Positions 22,701-32,839 of a stretch of DNA of 64,000 nucleotides are shown here, piece after piece. The translations under genes and the position numbers were made by a program. Origin of the DNA: Buddleja alternifolia (lineage: Eukaryota; Streptophyta; Magnoliopsida; Lamiales; Scrophulariaceae); contig CM033399.1 in NCBI GenBank assembly GCA_019426215.1, forward strand, positions 23,693,022 to 23,757,021, read 5' to 3'. The notes beneath the pieces are model-generated. The model was not told the DNA's origin. It ran no database searches and saw only the letters and a program-made list of their open reading frames with translations. The number at the start of each line of letters is the position of its first letter. Position 1 is the first letter of the stretch.

Positions 22701-23089
22701 ACCTTCATCATTGCACAACAACCATTTCTTGTTTCCGAATGGTGAGATTTAACGCTCACATCTCTTTTATCTTTAGGTCTATAACCTCGGCATGAACAAA
22801 AAAATGTCCTATCTATGATTCTCTCATTTTTATCTCTGTGGACACTGTACTTACGAACACTAAATCCGGCTAATCTTGCGTATTCATTATAAAACATGAA
22901 AGCCGCTTTTTCAGTTTCAAACTCCATACCAATTTTTGGGATTTTTTCTTCTGAAATGTTTGAGTGACGTTCGGATATGGCCTTTTCTCCACCACTATTG
23001 TCAAGAAACTCATTTTCCCCATGAACAACAAAATCTAGCTTGCGCCGTGGAGTAAGTTCATGAACACAAGTATCCTTATCCATTATCAA
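19742..23089 (-). pseudogene. FAR1-related MULE transposase, broken
   Basis: The ATG at 23089 opens a frame with an acidic N-terminus, then a FAR1 DNA-binding zinc domain at about residues 50-150 (MEFETEKAAFMFYNEYAR, FFCSCRGY, CCAMMKV). The MULE transposase core follows, with first catalytic Asp in VVSFDTTYR, second in LTDQDAAMAKA, then HRLCIWHI. A TAA at 21824-21826 replaces a codon after NEWL. A frameshift near 21685 joins FHHFDRLIDDRRYEE. The SWIM zinc finger (CSCKKFEFTGILCSHALKVL) is complete at about 21390-21310. A TAA near 21174 follows. Downstream a Lys-rich tail repeats three times (20410-20900), and a likely last exon ends at 19742 (QQIAKPQALGRIQLNN). Two stops and one frameshift disable it. 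Introns in the tail make the exact structure uncertain. Confidence 0.85.
20410..20900 (-). repeat. 162-bp exon/intron unit in three tandem copies
   Basis: The same exon end (…NNEQ, then donor GTATATA) lies at 20812, 20650 and 20488 on the plus-strand map, spaced exactly 162 bp apart twice. Each unit contains an exon coding for a basic stretch, KSIRKRKQKKG, followed by VPSLDDAIIDTENNEQ, and then an AT-rich intron. Copies differ by few bases. The unit lies in the transposase C-terminal tail and would multiply a nuclear-localisation-like patch if spliced. Confidence 0.85.
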
Positions 23090-23463
23090 ACTCGAAACCC
23101 TATAAATAAAATAAACATCAACAATCTTTTATACACACAATGATTGACTGGCAGAGATAAACAAAAATCGGCAGAGAAGCAACGGATAAACAAATTAATC
23201 AAATTCTGTAACAAAAACCTTGAGAGTTCCTTAGACCACAAAAACCGGCAGAGAAGCAACAGATAAACAAATTAATCAAATTCTGTAACAACATGAGCAT
23301 ATACTCATCTCAATCCTTAAGCCTCTGAAGTATATATGAATCAAATTCTGTAACAACAAACAAATGTTTTTCCAGGATGATGATTCCAATATACAGAAGA
23401 AGAAAAAATTCGAAATAATAAAAATTATATAAAATAATAATGTCAATTGAATTTTTTATAAAC
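23090..23463 (-). repeat. MULE1 right TIR, inner part
   Basis: 23218-23463 is the reverse complement of the inner half of the left TIR. Between 23170 and 23298 a stretch beginning CGGCAGAGAAGCAAC occurs twice, 83 bp apart, so the TIR border has been locally duplicated. 23090-23170 is the leader upstream of the transposase ATG. Confidence 0.8.
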
Positions 23464-24933
23464 TGACACGAAAAATCCATACGTGTTTGCAACAGCAAGT
23501 GGACTAGTCGTGTGTAGTAATAAAGTGGATTTTTAAGTCCAGATTGTCGATCCCACAGAGACTTGTATTTTGGACTTCTTGAATTTAAAGTAAGAAATAA
23601 TTAAACTAAAACAAAAGATTTAAAGATTTTAAAAGCAATAAAATAAACTAAAACAAGAATTTACTAAAATATTATGGAAGCAAGATACAAGAAACAAGAT
23701 GTCGAAATCAAGCTAGCTATGGAAGAGAGCAACTAAGACACATGTGTTGGCATACATTAATTAATTCTGGTTAAAATCACGTTTTCATATTATTAGACTA
23801 ATGTTGCTTTGGTGAAAATTCCTTAATTAATTACTACCCGATGTCTCGGCTGTAATAATCCTATGACTAATTGACGGTTCTCTAAATATGTCTATCCGAG
23901 AATCTAACCAACAATCATGTATTCAAGTTCTAGAATTTCCCCGGATAAATTCGGCTAACTGCACCCGGGAATCTCTACCTATCTCTAGGGGCAATTCCAC
24001 TATTTTTTTCCGGATTATGTGATGATCCTTTTTGCACCTTAAATTACCTTCTCTCGAACGAATAATATAAGCAATAAATCATGCATATGGTATCTAAGCA
24101 TATGAAGCATTCAAACAAGATCAAGACACAAAGCAACAATAGAATTAATATGAAAAATACAATTTATAACTCAAATATCATAATTTAGCCTCAACATGGC
24201 CTTAGTTCGAAGAATCTAATTCATCATAAAAGATAAAAGATAGAAACTTAAATTAAGATTCATATTCATAGACAAAAATAAATCTAACTCTAAGAAACTC
24301 CCTCGTATTTTTTATGGTTGAACTTCGATCTTCATCTCTTCCATGCTTCTTGATTTCTTCACCTTCAAGGTTTCTTGAAAATCTTCATGAATATGTAAAA
24401 ACGATGTCTAAACCCCATTAGGGCTCTATTCTATGTGTATTTCGTCCCTTTAACCTTAGAGAACTGATCTAATATATATAACGGTGGAAGGGGAAGACTC
24501 CAACTTGAAGTAGAATTGGAAGAAACAGCCGCGTCCGGATCTGATCTATAAATCTGTTGTTTTTCCTGTCAGACGCAACGTTCGAATGTCCACAAGCTAA
24601 CGTTCGAACGTTAGGAACAGTAACATTTTGCCTTCTGCGCAGCGATCTTATTTCCTTCATAACTTTCTCCACAGACCTTCGATTTGTGTGATTCAAGTTG
24701 TCACGTGAAGCTACAACAGATCTCTACAACTTTGTAGAAGAAATATTTATCAAACTCCATCTCTAAATACTCTAAAATTCTGTATTTCCGTCCAGTTTTC
24801 CTCAATTGCAATGATTTCTCTCCTTTACTCAATAAGCACACAAATTACAAGCATATGTGGCATAAATCATGCATAAAACAATATAAAGCACATGAATATG
24901 AGGCTCTAAAATATGTAAATCTCACACCTATCA
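23464..24933 (-). repeat. LTR element A, 3' LTR
   Basis: Begins TGACACGAAAAATCC and ends CACCTATCA on the plus strand. It contains the palindrome TAACGTTCGAACGTTA at 24598-24613, also present in the other LTR. The frame at 24469-24696 has no recognised domain and recurs in the other LTR only because the LTRs match. Confidence 0.9.
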
Positions 24934-25897
24934 ACACCCCCAAACTTAACTCTTGATCGTCCTCGATCAATGATAAAGCTTAGATATAAGATCAAGATGC
25001 AACAACCAAAGAGAGGCAAACACAAAAACGAAAACAAAAGGATAAACTAATTTTCGTGGAGTAAACGATTGCACTTAGCATGTGCAACAAGCCTTTAAAC
25101 ATTTATGTTACCCAAAAAGGACGAGTATAGTCTCGTGAGGATTTGCAGACGATTTACCCACGACTTATTGTGCATTTGTGAATCATCTAAGGAAAATCTA
25201 CTCTAATCTAAGGTCCCACGAGCAAAGCAATAGTCCATTAAATTCCAAATAAATCAAGAAATCATGCCATTGTCTCAAGTTAATCAATCTCAATGCATTA
25301 ATTGGTAGGCTAATTTTTTTTTTCATGCTCGGTTTTCTCAATATAAAAGCATCTAAACATGATAGCATACACATTCCCCAAAACTTGAGCTAAACTAGGA
25401 ACACATGATATGAATAAGTTAGGCAATATAGCAAACACATGGTGATCAATCATATGAATGTATTAAAAGCACAAAGTACTACCCACATACACCCCCAAAC
25501 TTAAACTCAACATTGTCCCCAATGTTGTCTCAACAATAAAAGCACAAAATAAGGGTATAAGAGTAGACTCACAACCAAGAATGTTGAAAAGCAATCCTTT
25601 ACCCACAAATGTGTCTTTCCAGCTCAAATCATGAAAATCAAACATCTCAATCCAAAGTGAAGGGAACCGGATACTAATCTTGCTCAACATACTCAAAACA
25701 AACCAAATCATCAAGCATAAAGGAACATATGCCAAAAGTGCATGTTCAAAGAAAACACCAAACAGAAAGAAAACCTAAAAACTAAGCAAAATAAGGAACA
25801 CACAAAAACAAAAAAAATGAAAGAAAAACTTACAAACTTAGGTTGTCTCCCAAGAAGCGCTCTTTTAAAGTCACTAGCTTGACTTTACAGAGTTGGC
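24934..25897 (-). other. Element A internal non-coding region
   Basis: No coding potential. Starts with the polypurine tract (plus ACACCCCCAAACTT). At 25828-25895 lies a block containing CTCCCAAGAAGCGCTCTTTT that is almost identical to 46682-46749 in element B and sits directly 3' of the ORF in both. Confidence 0.7.
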
Positions 25898-26725
25898 TCA
25901 AGGAGGTTTACGTATAAGCGCCTTGTTCATTCTCCAAGTAAGGATGAAATTTGGCCTAGTGTTAGTAGAAAATATGATGAGTAGTGACCAAGCTATCATC
26001 CACTCAAATATTTGCTCATAGTCCATCACCACTTCCGTCACTCTTTCTTCCCATTGCGCCGAGTGATGATTTGGACTATTCTCCAAGTCATAAGTAGATG
26101 ACCATTTTTCTTCACCCATCGAAGTGGAAAACTTGGAGTTCATGATGTAGGATTCAAGGAGACTATTGGTTCTTTTAACCTGAGAAAGCTCAACACTAAA
26201 AAGATCAAAAGCATCAATCCGTAAAGACAAATCAGAATGAACTGGATGCTTAAACACCTCATAGCTATCACAAATAACCATATTAACTCTTATATTTAAT
26301 AACCCACCATCATTGGAATCAATTACCTCCTTACATGTGGAGAGGACAGAGGGTGGAAAATCTTCAACCGGCTGAGAAGCTGTAGGAGTGGAAGGCTTGG
26401 CAGTGGGAGTTTCTGGTTCTGCACATTCAGGCGTGCCATATAGTAATGCTTCCAATTCTGCTACACTTTTCGCCGCTAGTTCGGGTGTAATTTGTTGGGC
26501 AAAGATTCATTCATTTTTCAACTCCTCTTCTTCCCTCACAGTTGCCTCACCACTCCTCGAAGTCATGCCACCATTTGGTGCTTGTTGCAAAGCTTGAATG
26601 ACGTCGAACACCAATTGCATATTTTTCGGACAATTCAAATCCTCGAGAGTGAGTTGCATAGCCTAGATGAGTCCTAGAAGCCATTCTTGTTGCTCCAGGG
26701 TCAGAAACCGAAGATTTCCTGTCAT
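25898..26725 (-). pseudogene. Element A single ORF, degraded
   Basis: Likely start at 26725 (MTGNLRFLTLEQQEWLL), with stops near 26665 and 26505, then an open stretch of 185 codons from 26455 to 25898. The C-terminal half shares phrases with the ORF of element B: MVICDSYEVF, LRIDAFDLFSVE, KRTN, EWMIAWS and WRMNKALIRK, in the same order. It does not resemble known Gag, protease, RT or integrase cores. The function is not recognised. The N-terminal half is rich in Pro, Thr and Glu. Confidence 0.65.
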
Positions 26726-26826
26726 TTATTGAAATTAGAATTAAGACAAAAAACTAAAGCAAAAATAAAAAGAAAACCAAAATTATAAAAACTTGCAATA
26801 AAAACAAAAACTATAAAAAAAACAAG

Positions 26827-26844
26827 TCCCCGGCAACGGCGCCA
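26827..26844 (-). other. Primer-binding site of element A (tRNA-Asp type)
   Basis: Minus strand TGGCGCCGTTGCCGGGGA, six bases inside the 5' LTR (26851). This is the primer site known from Athila-like and related plant gypsy elements. Confidence 0.85.
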
Positions 26845-26850
26845 AAAACT

Positions 26851-28290
26851 TGACAAGAAAAATCCATACGTGTTTGCAACAGCAAGTGGACTGGTCGTGT
26901 GTAGTAATAAAGTGAATTTTTAAATCCGGATTGTTGATCCCACAGAGACTTGTATTTTAGACTTCTTGAATTTAAAGCACACAATAATCAAACTAAAACT
27001 AAAGATTTAAAAATTATAAATGCAATAAAATAAAATAAAACAAGAATTTACTAAAATATTATGGAAGCAAGATACAAGAAACAAGATGTCGAAATCAAGA
27101 TAGCTATGGAAGAGAGCAACTAAGACACATGTGTTGGCATACATTAATTAATTCTGGTTAAAATCACGTTTTCATATTATTAGACTAATGTTGCTTTGGT
27201 GAAAATTCCTTAATTAATTACTACCCGATGTCTCGGCTGTAATAATCCTATGACTAATTGACGGTTCTCTAAATATGTCTATCCGAGAATCTAACCAACA
27301 ATCATGCATTCAAGTTCTAGAATTTCCCCGGATAAATCCGGCTAACTGCACCCGGGAATCTCTACCTATCTCTAGGGGCAATTCCACTATTTTTTCCGGA
27401 TTATGTGATGATCCTTTTTGCACCTTAAATTACCTTCTCTCGAACGAATAATTTAAGCATATCATGAAGGTAGCAAGCATTGAAGCATTCAAACAAGATC
27501 AAGACACAAAGCAACAATAGAATTAATATGAAAAATACAATTTATAACTCAAATATCATAATTTAGCCTCAACATGGCCTTAGTTCGAAGAATCTAATTC
27601 ATCATAAAAGATAAAAGATAGAAACTTAAATTAAGATTCATATTCATAGACAAAAATAAATCTAACTCTAAGAAACTCCCTCGTATTTTTTATGATTGAA
27701 CTTCGATCTTCATCTCTTCCATGCTTCTTGATTTCTTCACCTTCAAGGGTTCTTGAAAATCTTCATGAATATGTAAAAACGATGTCTAAACCCCATTAAG
27801 GCTCTATTCTATGTGTATTTCGTCCCTTTAACCCTAGAGAACTGATCTAATATATATAAGGGTGGAAGGGGAAGACTCCAACTTGAATTAGAATTGGAAA
27901 TTTCCAAAAATCTGCTGTTTTTCCCGTCAGACACAATGTTCGAACGTCCACAATCTAACGTTCGAACGTTAGGAACAGTAACATTTTGCCTTCTGCGTAG
28001 AAATCTTGTTTCCTTCATAACTTTCTCCACAGACCTTCGATTTGTGTGATTCAAGTTGTCACGTGAAGCTAAAATAGATCTCTACAATTTTGTAGATGAA
28101 ATATTTGTCAAATTCCGTCTCTAAATACTCTGAAATTCTGCATTTCCGTCCAGTTTTTCTCAATTGTAATGATTTCTCAACTTTACTCAATAAGCACACA
28201 AATTACAAGCATATGTGGCATAAATCATGCATAAAATAATATAAAGCACATGAATATGAGGCTCTAAAATATGTAAATCTCACACTTATA
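26851..28290 (-). repeat. LTR element A, 5' LTR
   Basis: Begins TGACAAGAAAAATCC and ends CACACTTATA (terminal C lost). Aligns with 23464-24933 throughout. The palindrome TAACGTTCGAACGTTA lies at 27956-27971. Confidence 0.9.
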
Positions 28291-28759
28291 ATAACCCAGA
28301 CACAAGGGGAAAATTCAAAAACCGAAGAGCCATAGCAAAAAAACAAATTGAAACACAGCAATCCTAATTGACCTAATTTGATTTGCAGAAGAAAGGATTA
28401 AACTAATTTACCACAAAATTGTTTTTACCGATGTCAAAAACTCGTTGGCCATTCGAATTGAGGGAAGAAGATATTCCTCCGGAAAATCGAGTTGAGAAAT
28501 AGCTATCCTCTTTGCAAAATTATTCGATTTTCGTTTAGTTGGGGGAGATCGATTTTCCTTCTCCATAGTTTCCTTCATTAGATGTGGCAGAGAGAGAAAA
28601 TTGAGAGAATTGAATCGGATTTTCTGCTCCTTCCTTGTATAGAGAATAGACGACGTTTTCTCATTCTCCGTTAAGACTTCTGTTAGTTGTACACGTGACG
28701 TCAATCCAACAGCTGGAATAGGAGATGGAATATTGAGTTGGAATAGAAAATCCGATCCG
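28291..28759 (-). repeat. MULE1 right TIR, outer part
   Basis: Reverse complement of about 16504-16980. The 98-codon frame at 28408-28704 is the TIR leader frame; in the left TIR the same frame is broken by a TGA (16730-16732). Confidence 0.85.
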
Positions 28760-28977
28760 ATTATCTAGAATAGGAGAAAACCTGAACGTGCTTTTTCCCC
28801 ACAATTATGTTTTTTTCTCGAATTTCCCCAATTATCACGGTTAATTAACCTCTTTAAGTAGGAGTATTCAACGAAACCGTTAGACTGCCCCAACCCAGTT
28901 CGTATTGTAAATGGCGGGTTAACAATTTGATTGGTTGATCTCGAACTAAGTTCTAGAAAAACTCATAGTTTTGTAGT
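28760..28977. other. Flanking DNA between MULE1 and Copia D
   Basis: No gene seen. Ends in GTAGT (28973-28977), the left copy of the Copia D duplication. Confidence 0.6.
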
Positions 28978-30488
28978 TGTTAGGAAATTTCATGTTAGAT
29001 GTTTTGATGATGACAAGATAGGATTTAATGTTAGACCCCAAAAATACAATGTAAGTTTCCATTTTTCATAGAATGATGTATAAGCGTTTGAAAGTTGTAA
29101 TTTATTATAGGCTTGTAATTTTTATCTTTGTAGAATTTAGACTAAGTCTTAGTGACTGAATCGCTAGTAGAATTCTAGGTGAGTTTATTAGAGAAAAAGT
29201 TGAAGACCATCGTCTGAAGTCAACCGGAGATAAAGATTTTCTTCTTAGCGTCTGTCAAACGCTAAAAGATCTCATTTCAGGATTTATGGATCAAGCGCTC
29301 GAAATCCCTCAAGCGACTTATGTCAGAATCACCTGAAATAAATCCTCAAGTCATGAAGGACTTAAATGCAATCATTCAACGGACATTTATTTCCAACGGG
29401 AATTAAATTCAAAATGCATTAAATGCCTGATAAGAGCATTAATTGTGATAAGCTAATGTGACTTGTGGACAAGCCACCTTTTGACCAGACAGTTAGAAGA
29501 TTCAGAATTTCAGCTGCTCCCGTCCAATCGGCTTCAGCGAACTTTCAGGAATGCCAGAGAAAAGGTATACTCACGCTCCCCATGAGAGGCACACTTCTAC
29601 ATGTGTCCAACGGACAGATCCCAAGAAATTGCCTATAAATACCTTACCCCAGAAAACCCTAAAAAGAGACATATACAATTTTTACGAGAGACAATTACGT
29701 ACAGACACAAGAAAAACTTGCTGAGAAAAAGCTTAGAAACTCCATAGCCAAATCTTTCAAGCTTTTTATCTACATTCCAGACAGTCACAAATATCTCAAA
29801 CATCTTCCAAAGAAGAAATTCAAATTCCAACTGAGATATTCCAAGTTGTTTGATCTTTTCAAAAACAAACAAAACCCTAGTGACAAACCTCAACCTTTCG
29901 TCTGAGTGAGAAAAGTTGTTGAACCCTTTCAGGTAGTATTTCTGAGTGAGAGAAGCTTGAAGAAGATGATCTTCATTGGTGCTGAAGTCTGTGTGATCAA
30001 GGAGCCCAAGATCATTTTCACCCTTTACTATCGTGTAGAAGATTTTGTGTGACTCTTCGAAAATCATTCTAGTAAATTCTTCCAAGTGAAAAAGGAGAAG
30101 AAGGACGTAGCTGGGATTACACCACCCAGTGAACCTTATATATCTTGTGTCATTTACCTTATTTGTCTTATTATTATTATTACATCATTTATCTTTGAAA
30201 GAGACAAGTTCAAGTGCAAAAGCGATTAAATTAACTAAAAGAACGCTAAAACTCATTTCCGCTGTGCTAACCCTGATTAAGCGATCTAAGCGTTGTCCTA
30301 CTTTGGTAAACTGCTAAAATCACTAAGTCTAAGTTAACTTTTCTAAAGCGTCTGACCCAAGCGCTCAGTTTTCCAAAGCGTTCAAACCTTTAAAGTGATA
30401 CGGAATTTTTGAAGTCGAAAAAGACTTCAGGGTCTATTCAACCCCCCCCCCCCGTTTAGACCCTTTCGTATGCCACTTGGGACCACCA
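28978..30488 (+). repeat. Copia D 5' LTR
   Basis: TGTTAGGAAATTTC..GGGACCACCA, paired with 41550-43054 with scattered differences. A TATAAATA at about 29633 could be the TATA box. A poly-C run lies at about 30444-30455. The minus-strand frame at 29633-30085 is a shadow. Confidence 0.92.
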
Positions 30489-30490
30489 AG

Positions 30491-30502
30491 TGGTATCAGA
30501 GC
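30491..30502 (+). other. Copia D primer-binding site (initiator tRNA-Met)
   Basis: TGGTATCAGAGC, two bases after the 5' LTR. Classic plant Copia primer site. Confidence 0.93.
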
Positions 30503-30618
30503 GGTTGAAGTAGAAACCTAAGCGTTTCCGAGCGTAACTGCTTGTTCAGATCCATTTTTTTTAAAAAAATAATAAAAAAATTAATCGCTTTTAAAATCTC
30601 TCTTTAAAACATCTCATT

Positions 30619-32839
30619 ATGGCTTTTAACAAAAGGCCTAAGTTGGTAAAATCAAACTATGATTCTTGGAAACTTAGAGCATTCGCATATTTATGTTCGT
30701 GCGATAATGAAATGTGTGATGTGATTACAGATGGCCCCATTCAGATTATGAAAGTTGTAACTCAAGCCCCTGGAGCGACTTAGGCTACTCCAGATGGTTA
30801 TGTCGAGAAACCTAAGATAGAATAGACGCCAGAGGATAGAAAAAGAGCTAATCTGGATAATGTTGGATGAAGTGCACTTTACTCAGCGCTAGGAGATAAC
30901 GATGCATTGTTCAACAAGATCAAGCAATGTAAAACCTCCAAAGAAATATGGGATAAGTTGGCCATTGTGTGCAAAGGTTCAGCACAAATGAAGGAGAACA
31001 AGCTCTCCATAGCCATGCAAAGATTCGAGCATTTCAAAATGCAGCCCAGTGAGACGCTAGAACAATTGGACACAAGATTCACCTTGCTCATTACCGAGTT
31101 AGCGTCATTAGATAAAGAATTGACCAACAAGGAAATGGTCAATAAGATTTTCAGAAGTCTTCCAAGTAAATACTTGATCAAGACAGTTGCTATGAGAGAA
31201 TCACAAACTTTGGAGACTCTTACTCCAGAACATGTGTTTTCAGAGTTAAAGGCATTCGAATTCGAGTTAGGTGAAGTTAGCGACACAACAACTTCAGCGA
31301 CTGAATCAGGAGCTTTAATCGCTACCACCAAAAATAAAGGTAAAGCGGTTAGTGAGGTAAAACCAGTGGAATCAAATGAAGAAAAGGAAATGGCCTTATT
31401 AGTCAAGAAATTCAAGAAATTTCTAAGATATGAAAAGAGAAATCCTATTGGACAAACTTCATTTCAAACTCCTTCCCCAGCACCAGCGCCTCAGTATCAA
31501 GCGCCAGTGTACTCAGCACCTCAACTAGTTGCGCCAGTTCCATATCAAGCGCCTCCATCGCCTACACAGAATCTCTCAACGCCAGTTGGATCAAAGCGAT
31601 TATCCACTGAAAAAAAAATGAAAACTAATTTGTGTTGTAATTGCAGGAAGCCAGGGCACTACCAGGTAAATTGCCCTTATCCAAATGTGTCTAAGCCCAC
31701 AAGGCAAGACTATGTGGATAGAAACCAATTCAGGAGCAACCTTCGCCAACAAGGTTTGCTAGCAGAATCTGAACCATTTCCCGCACCTAAAGAGGACTTG
31801 GAATCATCAGATAAAAGTAGTGATGATGAGCCTACAAGAGACTCAGCGTTGATCTGTCTCATGGCAAGAGAAGATGAAGCGTCTGACAAATCGCTACCAA
31901 AGGTAACCAATGAATTATCTCGTCCTCATTCTTATGATGAATTACTTGACAAAGTTAATGAATATTATAAAGATTGTCAAGAGGCCGCCAAAATATATCA
32001 AAATGATCTCGCTATTATCTCATCACTCACAAGAGATAAAGTAACGCTCAAAGCAGAGTTAAAAGTTCAACAACAATGCATTGAGAAGAACCAATCACTT
32101 GAGAGTGAGATTATTCAATTGAAAAGCGATCTTGATATAATAGTCAAGAGAGAAGCTGATTTGATCGCTAGACTTGCCAAATCAGAGCAGCTCATCTCAT
32201 CATTATCAAAAACTTCTAGAAAGTTGGATAATGTGATAGAGGTAACTAGATTATATGGCGAAAACACCGGTTTAGGATACAATAAATTTGGTAAACAACC
32301 AAATAAATCTAATGTTACGGCAAACAACAAAGAAAAGGGTGTTCTCTTTGTTGAGAAAGGTTCACAAAGTCAAACGCTAAATGAACCTAGCAACAACGGT
32401 ACGAGCCCCAATGAGAAAGCCAAAGCTGACTTAGGCAAGGGTAAGGCTAAAGCAAATGATTCACAAAAAGGGGTTCATCCAAACGCTCAAAAGGCTAAAG
32501 GTAAGCCTGAACACTGTGAATCAAGCGCTAAGCGTTCAGCACCAAAAGTGCAACCCAAGCCAGCGACAAGGAAATACCAGCGTCAATATCCAAGACAGTC
32601 AAGATCATATTATCGATACTATGATAATTGTGATTATGACTATGATTACGATTATGATTACTATTATAATCGAGGATATTACTATACACCCAAAAATCAC
32701 ACAACACAAACCGAAACCCAAGAAGGCCAATCTTCTCATAATGAAGATAAGGCAAATATGGGTTCCGAAAGTTTTAATTCAAACCAAAGCTACTAACGTT
32801 GAAGGACCCAAAACAACATGGGTACCTAAGAAGAATTAG
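30619..32839 (+). pseudogene. Copia D gag
   Basis: The ATG at 30619 opens a Copia gag (MAFNKRPKLVKSNYDSW). It contains in-frame stops at about 30781, at 30823-30825 and near 30868, after which a long open stretch runs 30907-32796. Capsid phrases include KEIWDKL and LPSKYLIKT. The zinc knuckle CCNCRKPGHYQVNC lies at about 31636-31675. A coiled-coil-like region follows (31930-32230), then a Lys/Pro-rich part and an Asp/Tyr tract (DYDYDYDY) at about 32630-32670. A frameshift near 32750 moves the end into the frame that finishes GPKTTWVPKKN. The TAG at 30823 has an exact counterpart in Copia C. Confidence 0.88.

Larger units (their letters stand above)
23464..28290 (-). mobile_element. Non-autonomous LTR retrotransposon A
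   Basis: Minus-strand element with two LTRs (23464-24933 and 26851-28290), a PPT (minus AAGTTTGGGGGTGT next to 24934), a tRNA-Asp type PBS (26827-26844) and one degraded ORF. It splits the MULE1 right TIR: removing it rejoins TTTTTTATAA to CCCAGACAC as in the left TIR. The flanking duplication is imperfect (ATAAAC left, ATAAC right). Internal length is only 1.9 kb and there is no gag-pol. The LTRs differ at many positions and by a deletion of about 30 bp, so it is older than element B. Confidence 0.9.
16504..28759. mobile_element. MULE1: Mutator-like element with long TIRs and a captured gene fragment
   Basis: The outer ends are inverted repeats starting CGGATCGGATTTTCT. The left TIR runs 16504 to about 17212. 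The right TIR runs inward from 28759 to 28291 and, after an LTR-element insertion, from 23463 to about 23218. Flanking 9-mers ATTATTGAG (16495-16503) and ATTATCTAG (28760-28768) match at seven of nine positions, which suits a decayed MULE duplication. Inside are an NSE4 fragment (plus strand) next to the left TIR and a FAR1-like transposase (minus strand) next to the right TIR. Without the 4.8-kb LTR element and the hAT MITE it would be roughly 6.7 kb. Confidence 0.85.

Noticed and set aside
28408..28704. 98-codon frame as an independent gene
   Set aside because: It lies in the MULE1 TIR and the left copy is broken. It is treated as TIR leader sequence, not a separate gene.
30879..31415. 178-codon minus-strand frame
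   Set aside because: Antisense shadow of the Copia D gag; the same shadow occurs opposite Copia C gag at 61207-61857.
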